Below, one piece after another: positions 44,066 through 52,765 of a stretch of DNA of 64,000 nt. The notes under the pieces were generated by a model. The model made no database searches. It was not told the origin of the DNA and worked only from the letters and a program-made list of their open reading frames with translations. Position numbers and translations under genes: made by a program. The stretch lies in the NCBI RefSeq assembly GCF_012726265.1, contig NZ_JAASAG010000001.1:620001-684000 (forward strand), read 5' to 3'. Within the stretch, counting starts at the first letter, position 1, and each line of letters starts with the position of its first letter. Source of the stretch: Streptomyces sp. HNM0575 (GTDB taxonomy: Bacteria > Actinomycetota > Actinomycetes > Streptomycetales > Streptomycetaceae).

Positions 44066-44732
44066 GGAAAACCGTCTCCTTCTCGCCCTGAAGCCGGATG
44101 TCGAAGCGGTACGAGCCTGCGGCGGCACGTTCAGCCGTAGCCACCAGGGTCTCGCGCCGTCCGGCGTCGAGCGAGGCGAGAAGCGGGTCGTCGGCGTGTG
44201 CCCGAGTGTCCTCCGGAAAGTACACGCGGGTGAAGAGGTGATGCAGCAGTCCCCGGGCGAAGACGCACACGCTGATGTACGGAGCGTGCCCGGGCCGTGC
44301 GCCGGGCTTGAGTGTGCGGGCTGTCCAGTGGCCGTCCGCGTCCGTGCCCACGCGCGCGAAACCGGTGAAGTCCACGCCGTTGCGCCCCAGATGACCGCCG
44401 TCGAACGGATCGCGGCGCATCGACCCGGGCGCTCCGCGCAGGTCGCCGTCGGGGTCGGCCTGCCACAGCTCGATCAGCGCGTCGGGCACGGGCGCGCCCG
44501 AGCCGTCGTAGACGTGGCCGTGCACCGTGACGGTGCCCTCGCGGCCCGCCGGGGCGATGTCGCCGCCCTCGGGGAAGGGCAGGGCGTAGCCGTAGAAGGG
44601 GCCCACGGTGTGGGACGGGGTCGTCTGGAGGGAAGCGTGCGCCCCCGGCGTAACCGGCGCCCCAGGCGTACCCGACGTCCCCGGCGCCGCCGGTGCGACC
44701 CGTCCGTTCTGTGACTCCTGTGCGTCCGGCAT
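44052..44732 (-). CDS. pcaG: Protocatechuate 3,4-dioxygenase alpha subunit
   Basis: A 226-residue alpha subunit of the non-heme Fe(III) intradiol dioxygenase that cleaves protocatechuate to 3-carboxymuconate. Typical stretches are TPSHTVGPFYGYALPF, VPDALIELWQADPDGDL and PYISVCVFARGLLHHLFTRVYFPED. The alpha chain lacks the full iron ligand set that the beta chain supplies. The ATG overlaps the pcaH stop by 4 nt (ATGA), so subunits are made in balance. An N-terminal Pro/Gly/Ala tail of about 35 residues precedes the domain. Confidence 0.95.
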   Translation of the reverse strand: MPDAQESQNGRVAPAAPGTSGTPGAPVTPGAHASLQTTPSHTVGPFYGYALPFPEGGDIAPAGREGTVTVHGHVYDGSGAPVPDALIELWQADPDGDLRGAPGSMRRDPFDGGHLGRNGVDFTGFARVGTDADGHWTARTLKPGARPGHAPYISVCVFARGLLHHLFTRVYFPEDTRAHADDPLLASLDAGRRETLVATAERAAAGSYRFDIRLQGEKETVFLDFN

Positions 44733-45499
44733 CAGCGGCCCTCCTCGATCCAGGTGGCGGACGGTCCGTCGAGGACGATGTCCCAGCGGTATCCCAACGA
44801 CCATTCGGAGCGGGACAGTTCGTGGTCGTACGCCGCGACCAGCGCCTGCCGCGCCGACTCCTCGGTCACGGACTGGAGGATCGGGTCGTGGGCGAAGAGC
44901 GGGTCGCCCGGGAAGTACATCTGGGTCACCAGCCGCTGCGTGAACGCGGTGCCGAAGAGCGAGAAGTGGATGTGGGCGGGGCGCCAGGCGTTCTCGTGGT
45001 TGCGCCACGGGTAGGCGCCGGGCTTGATCGTGGTGAAGCTGTAGCCGCCGTCGTCACCGGTCAGGGTCCGTCCGACGCCGGTGAAGTTCGGGTCGAGCGG
45101 GGCGGGATGCTGGTCGCGCAGATGCGCGTAGCGGCCCGACGCGTTGGCCTGCCACACCTCGATGAGCTGGCCGCGCACGGGCCGGCCCGCGCGGTCCAGC
45201 AGCCGGCCCGAGACGGTTATGCGCTCGCCGAGCGGCTCGCCGGTGTGCCGGCGCGTGAGGTCGTTGTCGATGTCGACGACGTCGGTGGCACCGAAGACCG
45301 GCGTGTGCAGCTCCACGGCCTCCGGGTCCGGCTCCACCGGGACGAGCGACTGCTTGGGGTGGCGCAGCACGCTGCTGCGGTACGGCGCGTAGTCGCGGGA
45401 CGGATGGCCGGCGGCTGGGGCTCCGGCGGCGCGTGATTTCTCGTACTCGTCGCGCAGTTCGGCGACCTCGCGGTCGATGTCTCGCTGGGTGAGGGTCAT
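44732..45499 (-). CDS. pcaH: Protocatechuate 3,4-dioxygenase beta subunit
   Basis: A 255-residue iron-bearing subunit. The Fe(III) ligands are visible as Tyr in ASGRYAHL, Tyr in PGAYPWRN and the two His in PAHIHFSLFG. The N-terminal RHPKQSLVPVEP and the GQLIEVWQANASGRY core are family hallmarks. The ATG follows AGGAG. It is the first gene of the pcaHGBD operon and lies opposite pcaV across a 339-bp spacer containing the likely operator. S. coelicolor transcribes pcaIJF in the same operon; those genes are not here. Confidence 0.96.
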   Translation of the reverse strand: MTLTQRDIDREVAELRDEYEKSRAAGAPAAGHPSRDYAPYRSSVLRHPKQSLVPVEPDPEAVELHTPVFGATDVVDIDNDLTRRHTGEPLGERITVSGRLLDRAGRPVRGQLIEVWQANASGRYAHLRDQHPAPLDPNFTGVGRTLTGDDGGYSFTTIKPGAYPWRNHENAWRPAHIHFSLFGTAFTQRLVTQMYFPGDPLFAHDPILQSVTEESARQALVAAYDHELSRSEWSLGYRWDIVLDGPSATWIEEGR

Positions 45500-45587
45500 G
45501 TCGCTCTCCTGTCGGCTCTCGCGCTACGGCCGGCTCGCGCCGGCGGACGCGGGGACCGGGGACGCCGGCGGAACGGACCGCGGAACA

Positions 45588-45658
45588 GCTCAGCGGAACT
45601 GCTCAGCGGAACTGCTCAGTGCGCTTGAAGCAGTGTCCTGATGCTCAGTGTGCTGAGC
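45588..45658. promoter_or_regulatory. Candidate PcaV operator and GCTCAG half-site repeats
   Basis: A perfect inverted repeat GCTCAG-N4-CTGAGC (45643-45658) lies about 145 bp before pcaH. Next to it a 13-bp unit beginning GCTCAG is repeated (45588-45600, 45601-45613, partial at 45614), so the half-site occurs three more times. The rest of the spacer (45500-45838) shows no gene. Confidence 0.65.
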
Positions 45659-45838
45659 GATTTCGACGGAATGAATCCGACGCTGCCACCATGGGCAGGG
45701 TGCGTCAAGGCCCAGGAAGAGGTACGGCAGCTCTCGACACCCTGCGTGGGTTGACGCAAGAATCAGTCAGTACACGATCGAAATCGGGCGGGCGCTTACG
45801 GGGCGCGGCGCAGGCGGGCGAGGGAGAGCGGGGAGCGC

Positions 45839-46276
45839 ATGGCGGCGGTCGATCTGAGCACCCACCCCGGGCATCTGGCCCGGCGGCTCCAGCAGGCCCA
45901 CTCGCTGCTGTGGGGCGCGATGGTCTCCGAGGAGACGACGTCGCCGCAGTTCGCGGTGCTCAACGCGCTGGAGGAGAAGCCGGGCATGGACCAGCGCACC
46001 CTCAGCGAGCACGTCCATCTCGACCGGTCCACCATCGCCGACCTGGTGGCCCGCCTCGCCGGGCGGGAGCTGGTCGAGCGGGTGCGCGACCCGGAGGACG
46101 GGCGCCGCAACGTACTGAGGCTGACGGAGGAGGGCCGCAGGCTGCACCGGAAGCTCGTCACCCGCACCGCGCGGATGAACCGCGTCTTCCTCGCGCCGCT
46201 CGACGCCGGTGAGCAGGAGACGCTGCTGCGGCTGATCGGCAGGGTGGCGGAGGCGGCGGAGGAGCTGCGCGGCTGA
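45839..46276 (+). CDS. pcaV: MarR family repressor of the pca genes
   Basis: A 145-residue winged-helix repressor. The recognition region is MDQRTLSEHVHLDRSTIADLVARLAGRELVERVRDPEDGRRNVLRLT, the classic MarR helix-turn-helix and wing. PcaV of S. coelicolor is established to bind protocatechuate and repress the divergent pca operon. Location, length and orientation here match that arrangement. The ATG at 45839 has a GGGAG/GGAG sequence just upstream. Confidence 0.9.
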   Translation: MAAVDLSTHPGHLARRLQQAHSLLWGAMVSEETTSPQFAVLNALEEKPGMDQRTLSEHVHLDRSTIADLVARLAGRELVERVRDPEDGRRNVLRLTEEGRRLHRKLVTRTARMNRVFLAPLDAGEQETLLRLIGRVAEAAEELRG

Positions 46277-46404
46277 GCGCGGCCGTCCGTGCCGGTCCGG
46301 GCCCGTCCCTGCCCGTCCGGGTTCCGCTCACGCGCCGCGCCGCCCGGCCCGTCCGGTGTCCGGCAGCGGACAGCGAGCGTGCAGGCGGTGGGGGCGGTGC
46401 GGGT

Positions 46405-46857
46405 TCAGGCGGTGCGGGAGGGGAAGACCGGCACGCTGACGCCGTCGTCGTCCAGGCAGCGTCCGGTGCGCAGATCGAAGCGCTGCTTCAGCAGCGGCGA
46501 GGCGACGAACGGCACGCCCGCCGCGGAGCCGAGCAGCCCGCGGGAGAGGACGTAGGCGCCCGTGAACGGGTCCCGGTTGCCGACGACATACGTACGGCCC
46601 GCGCGGTCGAGGAAGACCGCCGCCTGCGAACCGTCCCGCAGCAGCGCCGCCACGCCCCGTCCGGGAGTGAGCCGGTCCAGGCCGCACACCGTGAACCAGC
46701 CGCTCTCGTCGCGCACTTGGAGACGGCGGCCGCGGTCCGGCGCCGTCGTGTGCGCCGTCGACTGGGTCGGCGTGTGGGTCGTCGTGTGCGTCGTGCCGGT
46801 GTGCGTCGTGCCGGTGTCCGTGGTGCCGGTGTCCGTGGTGACCGTCGTGGTCGTCAT
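46405..46857 (-). CDS. nirD: Assimilatory nitrite reductase small subunit
   Basis: A 150-residue Rieske-fold small subunit that works with NirB. The domain begins near RRLQVRDESGWFTVCGLDRL and ends with VASPLLKQRFDLRTGRCLDD, and in NirD fashion lacks the Cys/His cluster ligands of true Rieske proteins. The first 40 residues are a Thr-rich repeat (TDTGTTHTGTT). The ATG overlaps the nirB stop by 4 nt (ATGA), so translation is coupled. Confidence 0.92.
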   Translation of the reverse strand: MTTTTVTTDTGTTDTGTTHTGTTHTTTHTPTQSTAHTTAPDRGRRLQVRDESGWFTVCGLDRLTPGRGVAALLRDGSQAAVFLDRAGRTYVVGNRDPFTGAYVLSRGLLGSAAGVPFVASPLLKQRFDLRTGRCLDDDGVSVPVFPSRTA

Positions 46858-49610
46858 CGGGTGACCGTCCCTTCGAGTGCGGCGGCCGTTCCGGCTGCGG
46901 TGCGTACGGGGATGTCCGGGCCGGAGAGAAGCGTCAAGTCCGGCTTGATCTGCTCCCGTTCGTCGACGAAGCGCACCGAGGGATCGGGGACGCCGGGCGC
47001 GTTGACGAACGAGACGAAGCGGGCCAGCTTCTCCGGATCGGAGAGGGTCTCGGACCACTCGTCGCGGTAGTGCGCGACGTGCTCGGTCATCAGTGCCTCC
47101 AACTCGTCACACAGTCCGAGCGAGTCGTGCACGACCACGTCCCTCACGTGTTCGAGTCCGCCCTCGATCCGCTCCAGCCACGACGAGGTGCGCTCCAGCC
47201 GGTCGGCGGTGCGGATGTAGAACATCAGGAACCGGTCGATCAGGCGCACCAGTTCGGCGTCGCCGAGGTCCTGCGCCAGCAGGTCCGCGTGGCGCGGCGT
47301 CGCGCCGCCGTTGCCGCCGACGTAGAGGTTCCAGCCGGCCGAGGTGGCGATCACGCCGAAGTCCTTGCCCATCGCCTCGGCGCACTCGCGGGCGCAGCCG
47401 GAGACCGCCGACTTCAGCTTGTGCGGTGAGCGCAGCCCGCGGTAGCGCAGCTCCAGGTCGATGGCCATGCGGACGCTGTCCTGCACTCCGTAGCGGCACC
47501 AGGTGCTGCCCACGCAGGACTTGACGGTGCGCAGCGCCTTTCCGTACGCGTGCCCCGACTCGAAGCCCGCCTCGACCAGGCGCGCCCACACGGCCGGAAG
47601 CTGGTCCACGCGTGCGCCGAACATGTCGATGCGCTGACCGCCGGTGATCTTCGTATAGAGGCCGAAGTCCCGTGCCACCTCGCCGATGACGATCAGCTTC
47701 TCCGGCGTGATCTCACCGCCGGGTACGCGGGGGACGACCGAATACGAGCCGTTGCGCTGGAGGTTGGCGAGGAAGTGGTCGTTGGTGTCCTGCAACGCGG
47801 CCTGCTCGCCGTCCAGTACGTGCCCGTCGGCACCGATGGAGGGCGCGAGGGAGGCGATGATCGAGGCCACCGCCGGCTTGCACACCTCGCAGCCGTCGCC
47901 GTCGCGCGCCCCTTCACGGCCGTACGACTCAAGCAGCGCGGCGAAGGACGTCAGCCGCAGCGTGCGCACGATCTCGTACAGCTCGGCGCGGGTCCGGGAG
48001 AAGCAGCCGCAAAGGCCCTTGTCGACGGCGACGCCGTTCGCCTCCAGCTCCGCGTCCACGAGCTGCCCGAGCACCTTGACGCAACTGCCGCAGCCCGTAC
48101 CGGCGTTGGTGCACTTCTTCACCGAGGCGGCGTTCGTGCAGCCGTGCCGGGAGACGGCGGCGCGGATGGTGCCCTTGTCGACGTGGTGACAGTTGCAGAC
48201 GACCGCGTCGTCGGGCAGCGCGGCGGGGCCCAGGCCGGCGGGGGAGGCGTCGCCGCTGCCGGGCGGCAGCACCAGCGACTCCGGCGGTACGGGCGGCACG
48301 GTGCCGGTGAACGCCCGCAGCGTCCCGTACGACTCGGCGTCGCCGACGAGCACGCCGCCCAGCAGAGTGCCCTCCGGGGAGACCACCAGCTTCTTGTAGA
48401 CGCCCTCGCGGGAGTCGGAGTAGACGACGTCGAGACAGCCGTCGGCGGTGCCGTGCGCGTCGCCGAAGGAGGCGACGTCAACGCCGAGCAGTTTCAGCTT
48501 CGTTGAGGTGTCGGCGCCGGTGAAGCCGCGGGGCTCCTCCGGTGGCGTGTGCTCCGTGAGCCGGGCGGCGAGGGCCTCCGCGACCGTCTCGGCCATCTCG
48601 TAGCCGGGCGCGACGAGTCCGTAGACCGTGCCGTCGGCCGCCTCGGCGCACTCGCCGATCGCGTACACCCGAGGGTCCGCGGTGCGGCACGACTCGTCGA
48701 CGACGACGCCGCCGCGTCCGCCCGTGGTGAGGCCCGCTTCGCGTGCGAGCGCGTCGCGGGGGCGGATGCCGGCGGCGAAGATCACCATGTCCGTGGGCAG
48801 TTGAGATCCGTCCGACAGCGTCATGGCCGTCACGGTGCCGGTGCTGGGACCGGTGCCGGTGCCGGTGCCGGTGCCGGCGCAGGTTCCGGCACCGTCACCG
48901 GAACCGCCGCCGGTGACGATCTCCTTGCCCGACACTCCCGTACGCACCTCCAGGTCCATCCCTTCCAGGGTGCGGCGCAGCGCGGCGCCGCCGCCCGCGT
49001 CGACCTGGAGCGCCATCAGCCGTTCGCTCAACTCGACGATGTGCGTGCGCAGTCCGAGCCCGCGCAGCGCGCCCGCGGCCTCCAGGCCCAGCAGCCCGCC
49101 GCCGACGACGACGCCGGTGCGCGCCGCGCCCTTCGCGTACTCCTCGATGGCGAGCAGATCGTCGACCGTGCGGTAGACGAAGCAGCCCTCGGCGTCACTG
49201 CCGGGGACGGGAGGCACGAACGGGTAGGAGCCGGTGGCCAGTACGAGCGCGTCGTAGCGGATGCTCAGCCCGGAGCGGGAGGTGACGGTGCGGCGCTCGC
49301 GGTCGATGGCGGCCGCGGGGTCCCCGAGGTGGAGCTCGATGCCGTGCGAGGAGATGAACTCGTCGTCGCACAGGGCGAGTTCGGCGGGCGTGGTGCCCGA
49401 GAAGTACGAAGTGAGCCGGACCCTGTCGTATGCGGGACGCGGCTCCTCGCTCAGCACCACCACGCGCGCGGCGGAGGTGACTTCGCGGGCGACCAGGGCC
49501 TCCAGGAAGCGCTGGCCGACCATGCCGTGACCGGCGAGCACGATCGTCGGCCGCTTCGCCGGTGCCGTCCGCGCCGTCGGCTGGGTGGTCGGCGTCGTCG
49601 GCGTTGTCAT
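46854..49610 (-). CDS. nirB: Assimilatory nitrite reductase large subunit (NAD(P)H)
   Basis: A 918-residue cytoplasmic flavo-siroheme enzyme reducing nitrite to ammonium with six electrons. In order: FAD/NAD domains (IVLAGHGMVGQRFLEAL; VVGGGLLGLEAAGAL; YAIGECAEA), a BFD-type [2Fe-2S] site (VCNCHH with a later CTNAGTGCGSC), and the siroheme/4Fe-4S domain (SCVGSTWCRYGVQDS; SGCARECAEAMGKDFG). A Gly/Thr repeat of about 20 residues (48835-48910) is inserted in the FAD part. The ATG overlaps the upstream oxidoreductase stop by 4 nt. Siroheme may be supplied through the chelatase encoded at 58178. Confidence 0.95.
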   Translation of the reverse strand: MTTPTTPTTQPTARTAPAKRPTIVLAGHGMVGQRFLEALVAREVTSAARVVVLSEEPRPAYDRVRLTSYFSGTTPAELALCDDEFISSHGIELHLGDPAAAIDRERRTVTSRSGLSIRYDALVLATGSYPFVPPVPGSDAEGCFVYRTVDDLLAIEEYAKGAARTGVVVGGGLLGLEAAGALRGLGLRTHIVELSERLMALQVDAGGGAALRRTLEGMDLEVRTGVSGKEIVTGGGSGDGAGTCAGTGTGTGTGPSTGTVTAMTLSDGSQLPTDMVIFAAGIRPRDALAREAGLTTGGRGGVVVDESCRTADPRVYAIGECAEAADGTVYGLVAPGYEMAETVAEALAARLTEHTPPEEPRGFTGADTSTKLKLLGVDVASFGDAHGTADGCLDVVYSDSREGVYKKLVVSPEGTLLGGVLVGDAESYGTLRAFTGTVPPVPPESLVLPPGSGDASPAGLGPAALPDDAVVCNCHHVDKGTIRAAVSRHGCTNAASVKKCTNAGTGCGSCVKVLGQLVDAELEANGVAVDKGLCGCFSRTRAELYEIVRTLRLTSFAALLESYGREGARDGDGCEVCKPAVASIIASLAPSIGADGHVLDGEQAALQDTNDHFLANLQRNGSYSVVPRVPGGEITPEKLIVIGEVARDFGLYTKITGGQRIDMFGARVDQLPAVWARLVEAGFESGHAYGKALRTVKSCVGSTWCRYGVQDSVRMAIDLELRYRGLRSPHKLKSAVSGCARECAEAMGKDFGVIATSAGWNLYVGGNGGATPRHADLLAQDLGDAELVRLIDRFLMFYIRTADRLERTSSWLERIEGGLEHVRDVVVHDSLGLCDELEALMTEHVAHYRDEWSETLSDPEKLARFVSFVNAPGVPDPSVRFVDEREQIKPDLTLLSGPDIPVRTAAGTAAALEGTVTR

Positions 49611-51337
49611 CGGGGGGCCTCTCCGTCGTGGGTGAGCAGGTGGAGCAGCGGCTCGGGAGGCAGCGGTTCGCCGGTCTCGTAGGTGCGGGCGAGCGTGCCG
49701 ACCGTGGCCAGATCGCCGAGGAGGATGCCGCCGACGAGCCGGTCGCCGCGGACGACGACCTTGCGGTAGACGCCGCGGGTGGCGTCCGTGAGGCGCACCA
49801 CGTCGTCGTCGGCGCGAGGGAGCGGATCGCCGAACGCGGCGAGATCCAGGGGCAGTCGGGGAGGCTGCCGCCGGGCGCCCGCGCCGCCGGGGAGGGTGAG
49901 ACGGGTGAGGGAACGGGTGCCGCGGTAGGGCGGCGGTGGGTCCGGTGGGTCCGGTGGGTGCGGTGCGGTCGTTGCGGCCGGTGGGTCCGGTGGGTCCGGT
50001 GGGTCCGTTGCATCCGGTCGGTCTGCCGTGGCCGGTGCGGCTGCCGTATCGGGCGCGGCTGCCGTATCGGGCGCCTCTGCCGTGTCCGGTGCGTCCGGGT
50101 CCCGGTCCCGGTCGACGGGGGTGGCGCCGGTGCCGTTCGCGATGACCCGGGCGAGGGCGTCGGCCTGTTCCTGTGCCGGTCCCGCGAGCCCGTAGAGGAC
50201 GCCGTCGTGCTCGGCGCAGTCGCCGACGGCGTGGATGTGCGGATCGGTCGTACGGAGCCGGTCGTCGACGACGATGCCCCGTGCGACGTCGAGACCGGCC
50301 GCCTCGGCCAGCCCGGTGCGCGGGCGCACGCCGCAGGCGAGCACGACGAGACGGGCGTCGAGGGCGTGGCCGTCGGCGAGTTCGACGGCGCATACGGATC
50401 GCTCGGTGCGTTCGGTGCGTTCGGTGCGTTCGGTGCGTTCGGTGCGTTCGGAGCGGGCCGTCCGTTCGGTGGGTTCTGCGCGCTCGGCGGGGGCTGCCGT
50501 GCGTGCGCCGTGGGGCGTGCCCGCCTCGTGGAGGGTGCGTGCATCGTGGGGCGTGCGGCCCGTGCCGGAGGCATCGGCCGTGCCGCCCGTGCCGGGCCGG
50601 GTGCGCAGCCCCCGCACCCGGCACTCCGTGTGCACCTCGACGCCCAGCTCCTCCAGGTGCCGCCGCAGCAACCCGGCCGCACCCGCGTCGAGTTGGCGTT
50701 CCATGAGGCGCTCGCCCTGGTGCGCGAGGAGGACTCGTGCGCCGCACTCGGCCAGCGCCCGGGCCGCGGAGACGCCCAGCAGCCCGCCGCCGACGACCAC
50801 CGCGGGCACGCCGGGACCCGCCTCGCCGCGCAGCGCGAGACAGTCGTCCAGGGTGCGGAACGCCCTTACGCCGTGCGGGAGTTCACCGGAAGGACCGGGA
50901 CGTCCGTGGCCGCCGGGCGCGAACAGGCCGCGCAGCGGCGGCAGTACGGGGCTCGCCCCCGTGGCCAGCACCAGCGTGTCGTAGGGGAGCACGCCGCCGT
51001 CGTCGCACACGACGCGCCGCTCGGCACGGTCGATGCGTACGGCATGCACCCCGCTCAGCCACCGGGCGGGGCTTTCGGGAAGCGCCAGGACGTCCGCCGC
51101 GTACCGCCCGGCGAGCACGTCGGCCAGCAGCACCCGGTTGTACGGGCGGTGCGGCTCCTCCCCGACGACGGTGATCTCCGTACAGACGGTGATCTCCGTA
51201 CCGGGGCCCGTGGGCTCGCCGCTCGCGTCTCCGGTCGCGCCGAGCTGCTTCAGCTGCTGGGCGAGCCGCGCACCGGCCATGCCGCCGCCGACCACCACCA
51301 CGCGCTGCCGTGCCCTCGGTGCCTTGCGCAAGCTCAT
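49607..51337 (-). CDS. FAD-dependent NAD(P)H oxidoreductase, first gene of the nir operon
   Basis: A 576-residue flavoprotein resembling the N-terminal half of NirB (VVVVGGGMAGARLAQQL; VVGGGLLGVSAARAL; HAVGDCAEHDGVLYG). It probably feeds electrons to nitrite or nitrate reductase. Two low-complexity insertions interrupt it: one rich in Arg/Thr/Glu with SERTERTERTE, encoded by at least five 9-bp units (50400-50462), and one of Asp/Pro/Ala (about 49920-50125). The ATG at 51337 lacks a Shine-Dalgarno, and the GlnR-like box ends 22 nt before it, which would suit a leaderless mRNA. It overlaps nirB by 4 nt. Confidence 0.88.
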   Translation of the reverse strand: MSLRKAPRARQRVVVVGGGMAGARLAQQLKQLGATGDASGEPTGPGTEITVCTEITVVGEEPHRPYNRVLLADVLAGRYAADVLALPESPARWLSGVHAVRIDRAERRVVCDDGGVLPYDTLVLATGASPVLPPLRGLFAPGGHGRPGPSGELPHGVRAFRTLDDCLALRGEAGPGVPAVVVGGGLLGVSAARALAECGARVLLAHQGERLMERQLDAGAAGLLRRHLEELGVEVHTECRVRGLRTRPGTGGTADASGTGRTPHDARTLHEAGTPHGARTAAPAERAEPTERTARSERTERTERTERTERTERSVCAVELADGHALDARLVVLACGVRPRTGLAEAAGLDVARGIVVDDRLRTTDPHIHAVGDCAEHDGVLYGLAGPAQEQADALARVIANGTGATPVDRDRDPDAPDTAEAPDTAAAPDTAAAPATADRPDATDPPDPPDPPAATTAPHPPDPPDPPPPYRGTRSLTRLTLPGGAGARRQPPRLPLDLAAFGDPLPRADDDVVRLTDATRGVYRKVVVRGDRLVGGILLGDLATVGTLARTYETGEPLPPEPLLHLLTHDGEAPR

Positions 51338-51359
51338 GTCACGAGCGTGCGCCGCGGCT

Positions 51360-51397
51360 GTTACCCGGCCGCATCACGCCTGTTTCCCGGCGGGAAC
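51360..51397 (-). promoter_or_regulatory. GlnR box for the nir operon
   Basis: Four half-sites at exact 11-bp spacing read GTTAC-n6-GCATC-n6-GTTTC-n6-GGAAC. On the gene strand this is GTTCC-n6-GAAAC-n6-GATGC-n6-GTAAC, close to the streptomycete GlnR consensus gTnAC-n6-GaAAC. GlnR control of nirB is established in S. coelicolor. Confidence 0.75.
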
Positions 51398-51542
51398 GGT
51401 GCCCTCAGCGGACGCCCGGGCGAGCTGTGAGCGCCTCTGAGCCGTCGGTCGTCGGCCGCCATCCGCCGCCGTCGGTCGTCGGTCGCCATCCGCAGAGACG
51501 CACCCGGCGCGGTTGTCAGTGCCCCGCGGCATGCTGGACCAC

Positions 51543-52310
51543 ATGTACCGGGAGTGGCCGTCGCGGATCGGCGGAGCCGTGGTGTGGGCGCACAGCGCCG
51601 CGTTCCAGGGGGAGGGGCGGGTGCTGCCCGACGGGTGCATGGATCTGCTGTGGTGGGACGGCGCGCTGGTCGTCGCGGGGCCGGATACGAGGGCGCATCT
51701 CTTCTCCGGGGCGCCGGGGTCCGGCGGCGGCATCGCCGGGCTGCGCTTCCCGCCGGGCACGGGGCCGCTCGTCTTCGGCGTGCCCGCGCACGAGTTGCGC
51801 GATCAGCGGTTGCCGCTGGGCGCGTTGTGGCCGGAGCGTGCGGTGCGGGCGCTGGAGGAGCGGATCGCCGCGGAGGCGCAGACGGAGCCGGAGACGGGGC
51901 GTGCCCTGGAGGCGGTCGCGGCCGGGAGGCTCGAAGGCCGGGGGCGCGGACCCGGCTCCCGCGGCGGCCCCGGGGCGGTCGCGGAGCTGCTGCGCCACGG
52001 ACGGAGCGTGGCAGCGGTGGCGTACGAAGTGGGGCTGAGCGAGCGGCAGTTGCGCAGGCACTGCCTGGACGCCTTCGGCTACGGCCCGAAGACCCTCGCC
52101 CGCGTGCTGCGGATGCAGCGCGCGCTGCGGCTGGCGTCGTCGGGCATGCCCGCGGCCGGGGTGGCGGCGGCCGCGGGGTACGCCGACCAGGCCCATCTCT
52201 CCCGCGAGATCAAGGCTCTGGCGGGCGCGCCGCTGGGTGTGCTCGTGCCTCAGGGGAGCGGCGCGAAGAGGTCGACGCCGTTGCCGTCCGGGTCGGCGAC
52301 GACGGCGTAG
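51543..52310 (+). CDS. AraC family transcriptional regulator
   Basis: A regulator of about 255 residues with an N-terminal sensor-like domain (YREWPSRIGGAVVWAHSA; RVLPDGCMDLLWWDGALVVAGPDTR) and a C-terminal AraC helix-turn-helix (VAYEVGLSERQLRRHCLDAFGYGPKTLARVLRMQRAL; AAAAGYADQAHLSREIKAL). ATG at 51543 fits the family; ATG at 51531 is possible. Its last 20 codons overlap the end of the convergent VOC gene by 61 bp. Together they form the second AraC-VOC pair in this window. Confidence 0.87.
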   Translation: MYREWPSRIGGAVVWAHSAAFQGEGRVLPDGCMDLLWWDGALVVAGPDTRAHLFSGAPGSGGGIAGLRFPPGTGPLVFGVPAHELRDQRLPLGALWPERAVRALEERIAAEAQTEPETGRALEAVAAGRLEGRGRGPGSRGGPGAVAELLRHGRSVAAVAYEVGLSERQLRRHCLDAFGYGPKTLARVLRMQRALRLASSGMPAAGVAAAAGYADQAHLSREIKALAGAPLGVLVPQGSGAKRSTPLPSGSATTA

Positions 52311-52648
52311 CGCTGTCCCCAGAAGGCGTCCCAGGGCTCCTTGTGCCCCTCGTATCCGTCGGCGGTGAGCTCGGCGTAGAGCCGGTCGACCGCGGCGGGG
52401 GATTCGCAGCGGAACGCCAGCCCGATACGGCCGGTGCCCGGCGGTCCCGCAGCCCAGTCCGGATCGAAGGAGCGGACCGTCTCCTCGGTGTCCCACGCGA
52501 TCCGCAGCCCGCCGGGCAGCGCCGCCTCGACGTGCGGCTCGCCGTCGGCCGCGGCGGGTACGTCCAGGCCGAGACGGCGGTAGAAGGCGAGGGTGGCCGC
52601 CATGTCGGCGGCGATGAGGCCGATGAGGTCGAAACGTGGTGTCGTCAT
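52250..52648 (-). CDS. VOC superfamily protein
   Basis: A 132-residue glyoxalase-fold protein: FDLIGLIAADMAATLAFYRRLGLDV at the start, GLAFRCESPAAVDRLYAEL in the middle and YAVVADPDGNGVDLFAPLP at the end with the usual acidic ligand position. It converges on the AraC gene with a 61-bp overlap of coding ends. Function and ligand are unknown. Confidence 0.85.
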   Translation of the reverse strand: MTTPRFDLIGLIAADMAATLAFYRRLGLDVPAAADGEPHVEAALPGGLRIAWDTEETVRSFDPDWAAGPPGTGRIGLAFRCESPAAVDRLYAELTADGYEGHKEPWDAFWGQRYAVVADPDGNGVDLFAPLP

Positions 52649-52765
52649 GCGCCGCACGCTAGGCGGGCCCGTGCACGGGGGTCTTGAACGAATCGGACGT
52701 GTCCGGCGTTGCGGCGTACCCGTCCCGCGAGACGCCGGTGCGCGCGGCAGTGACAGGGTGGAGCC

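Noticed and set aside
46854..50747. A 1297-codon minus-strand frame extending nirB upstream
   Set aside because: The extension is Arg/His/Thr-rich, antisense-like in composition, and overlaps the FAD oxidoreductase in another frame; nirB has a good ATG overlapping that gene's stop.
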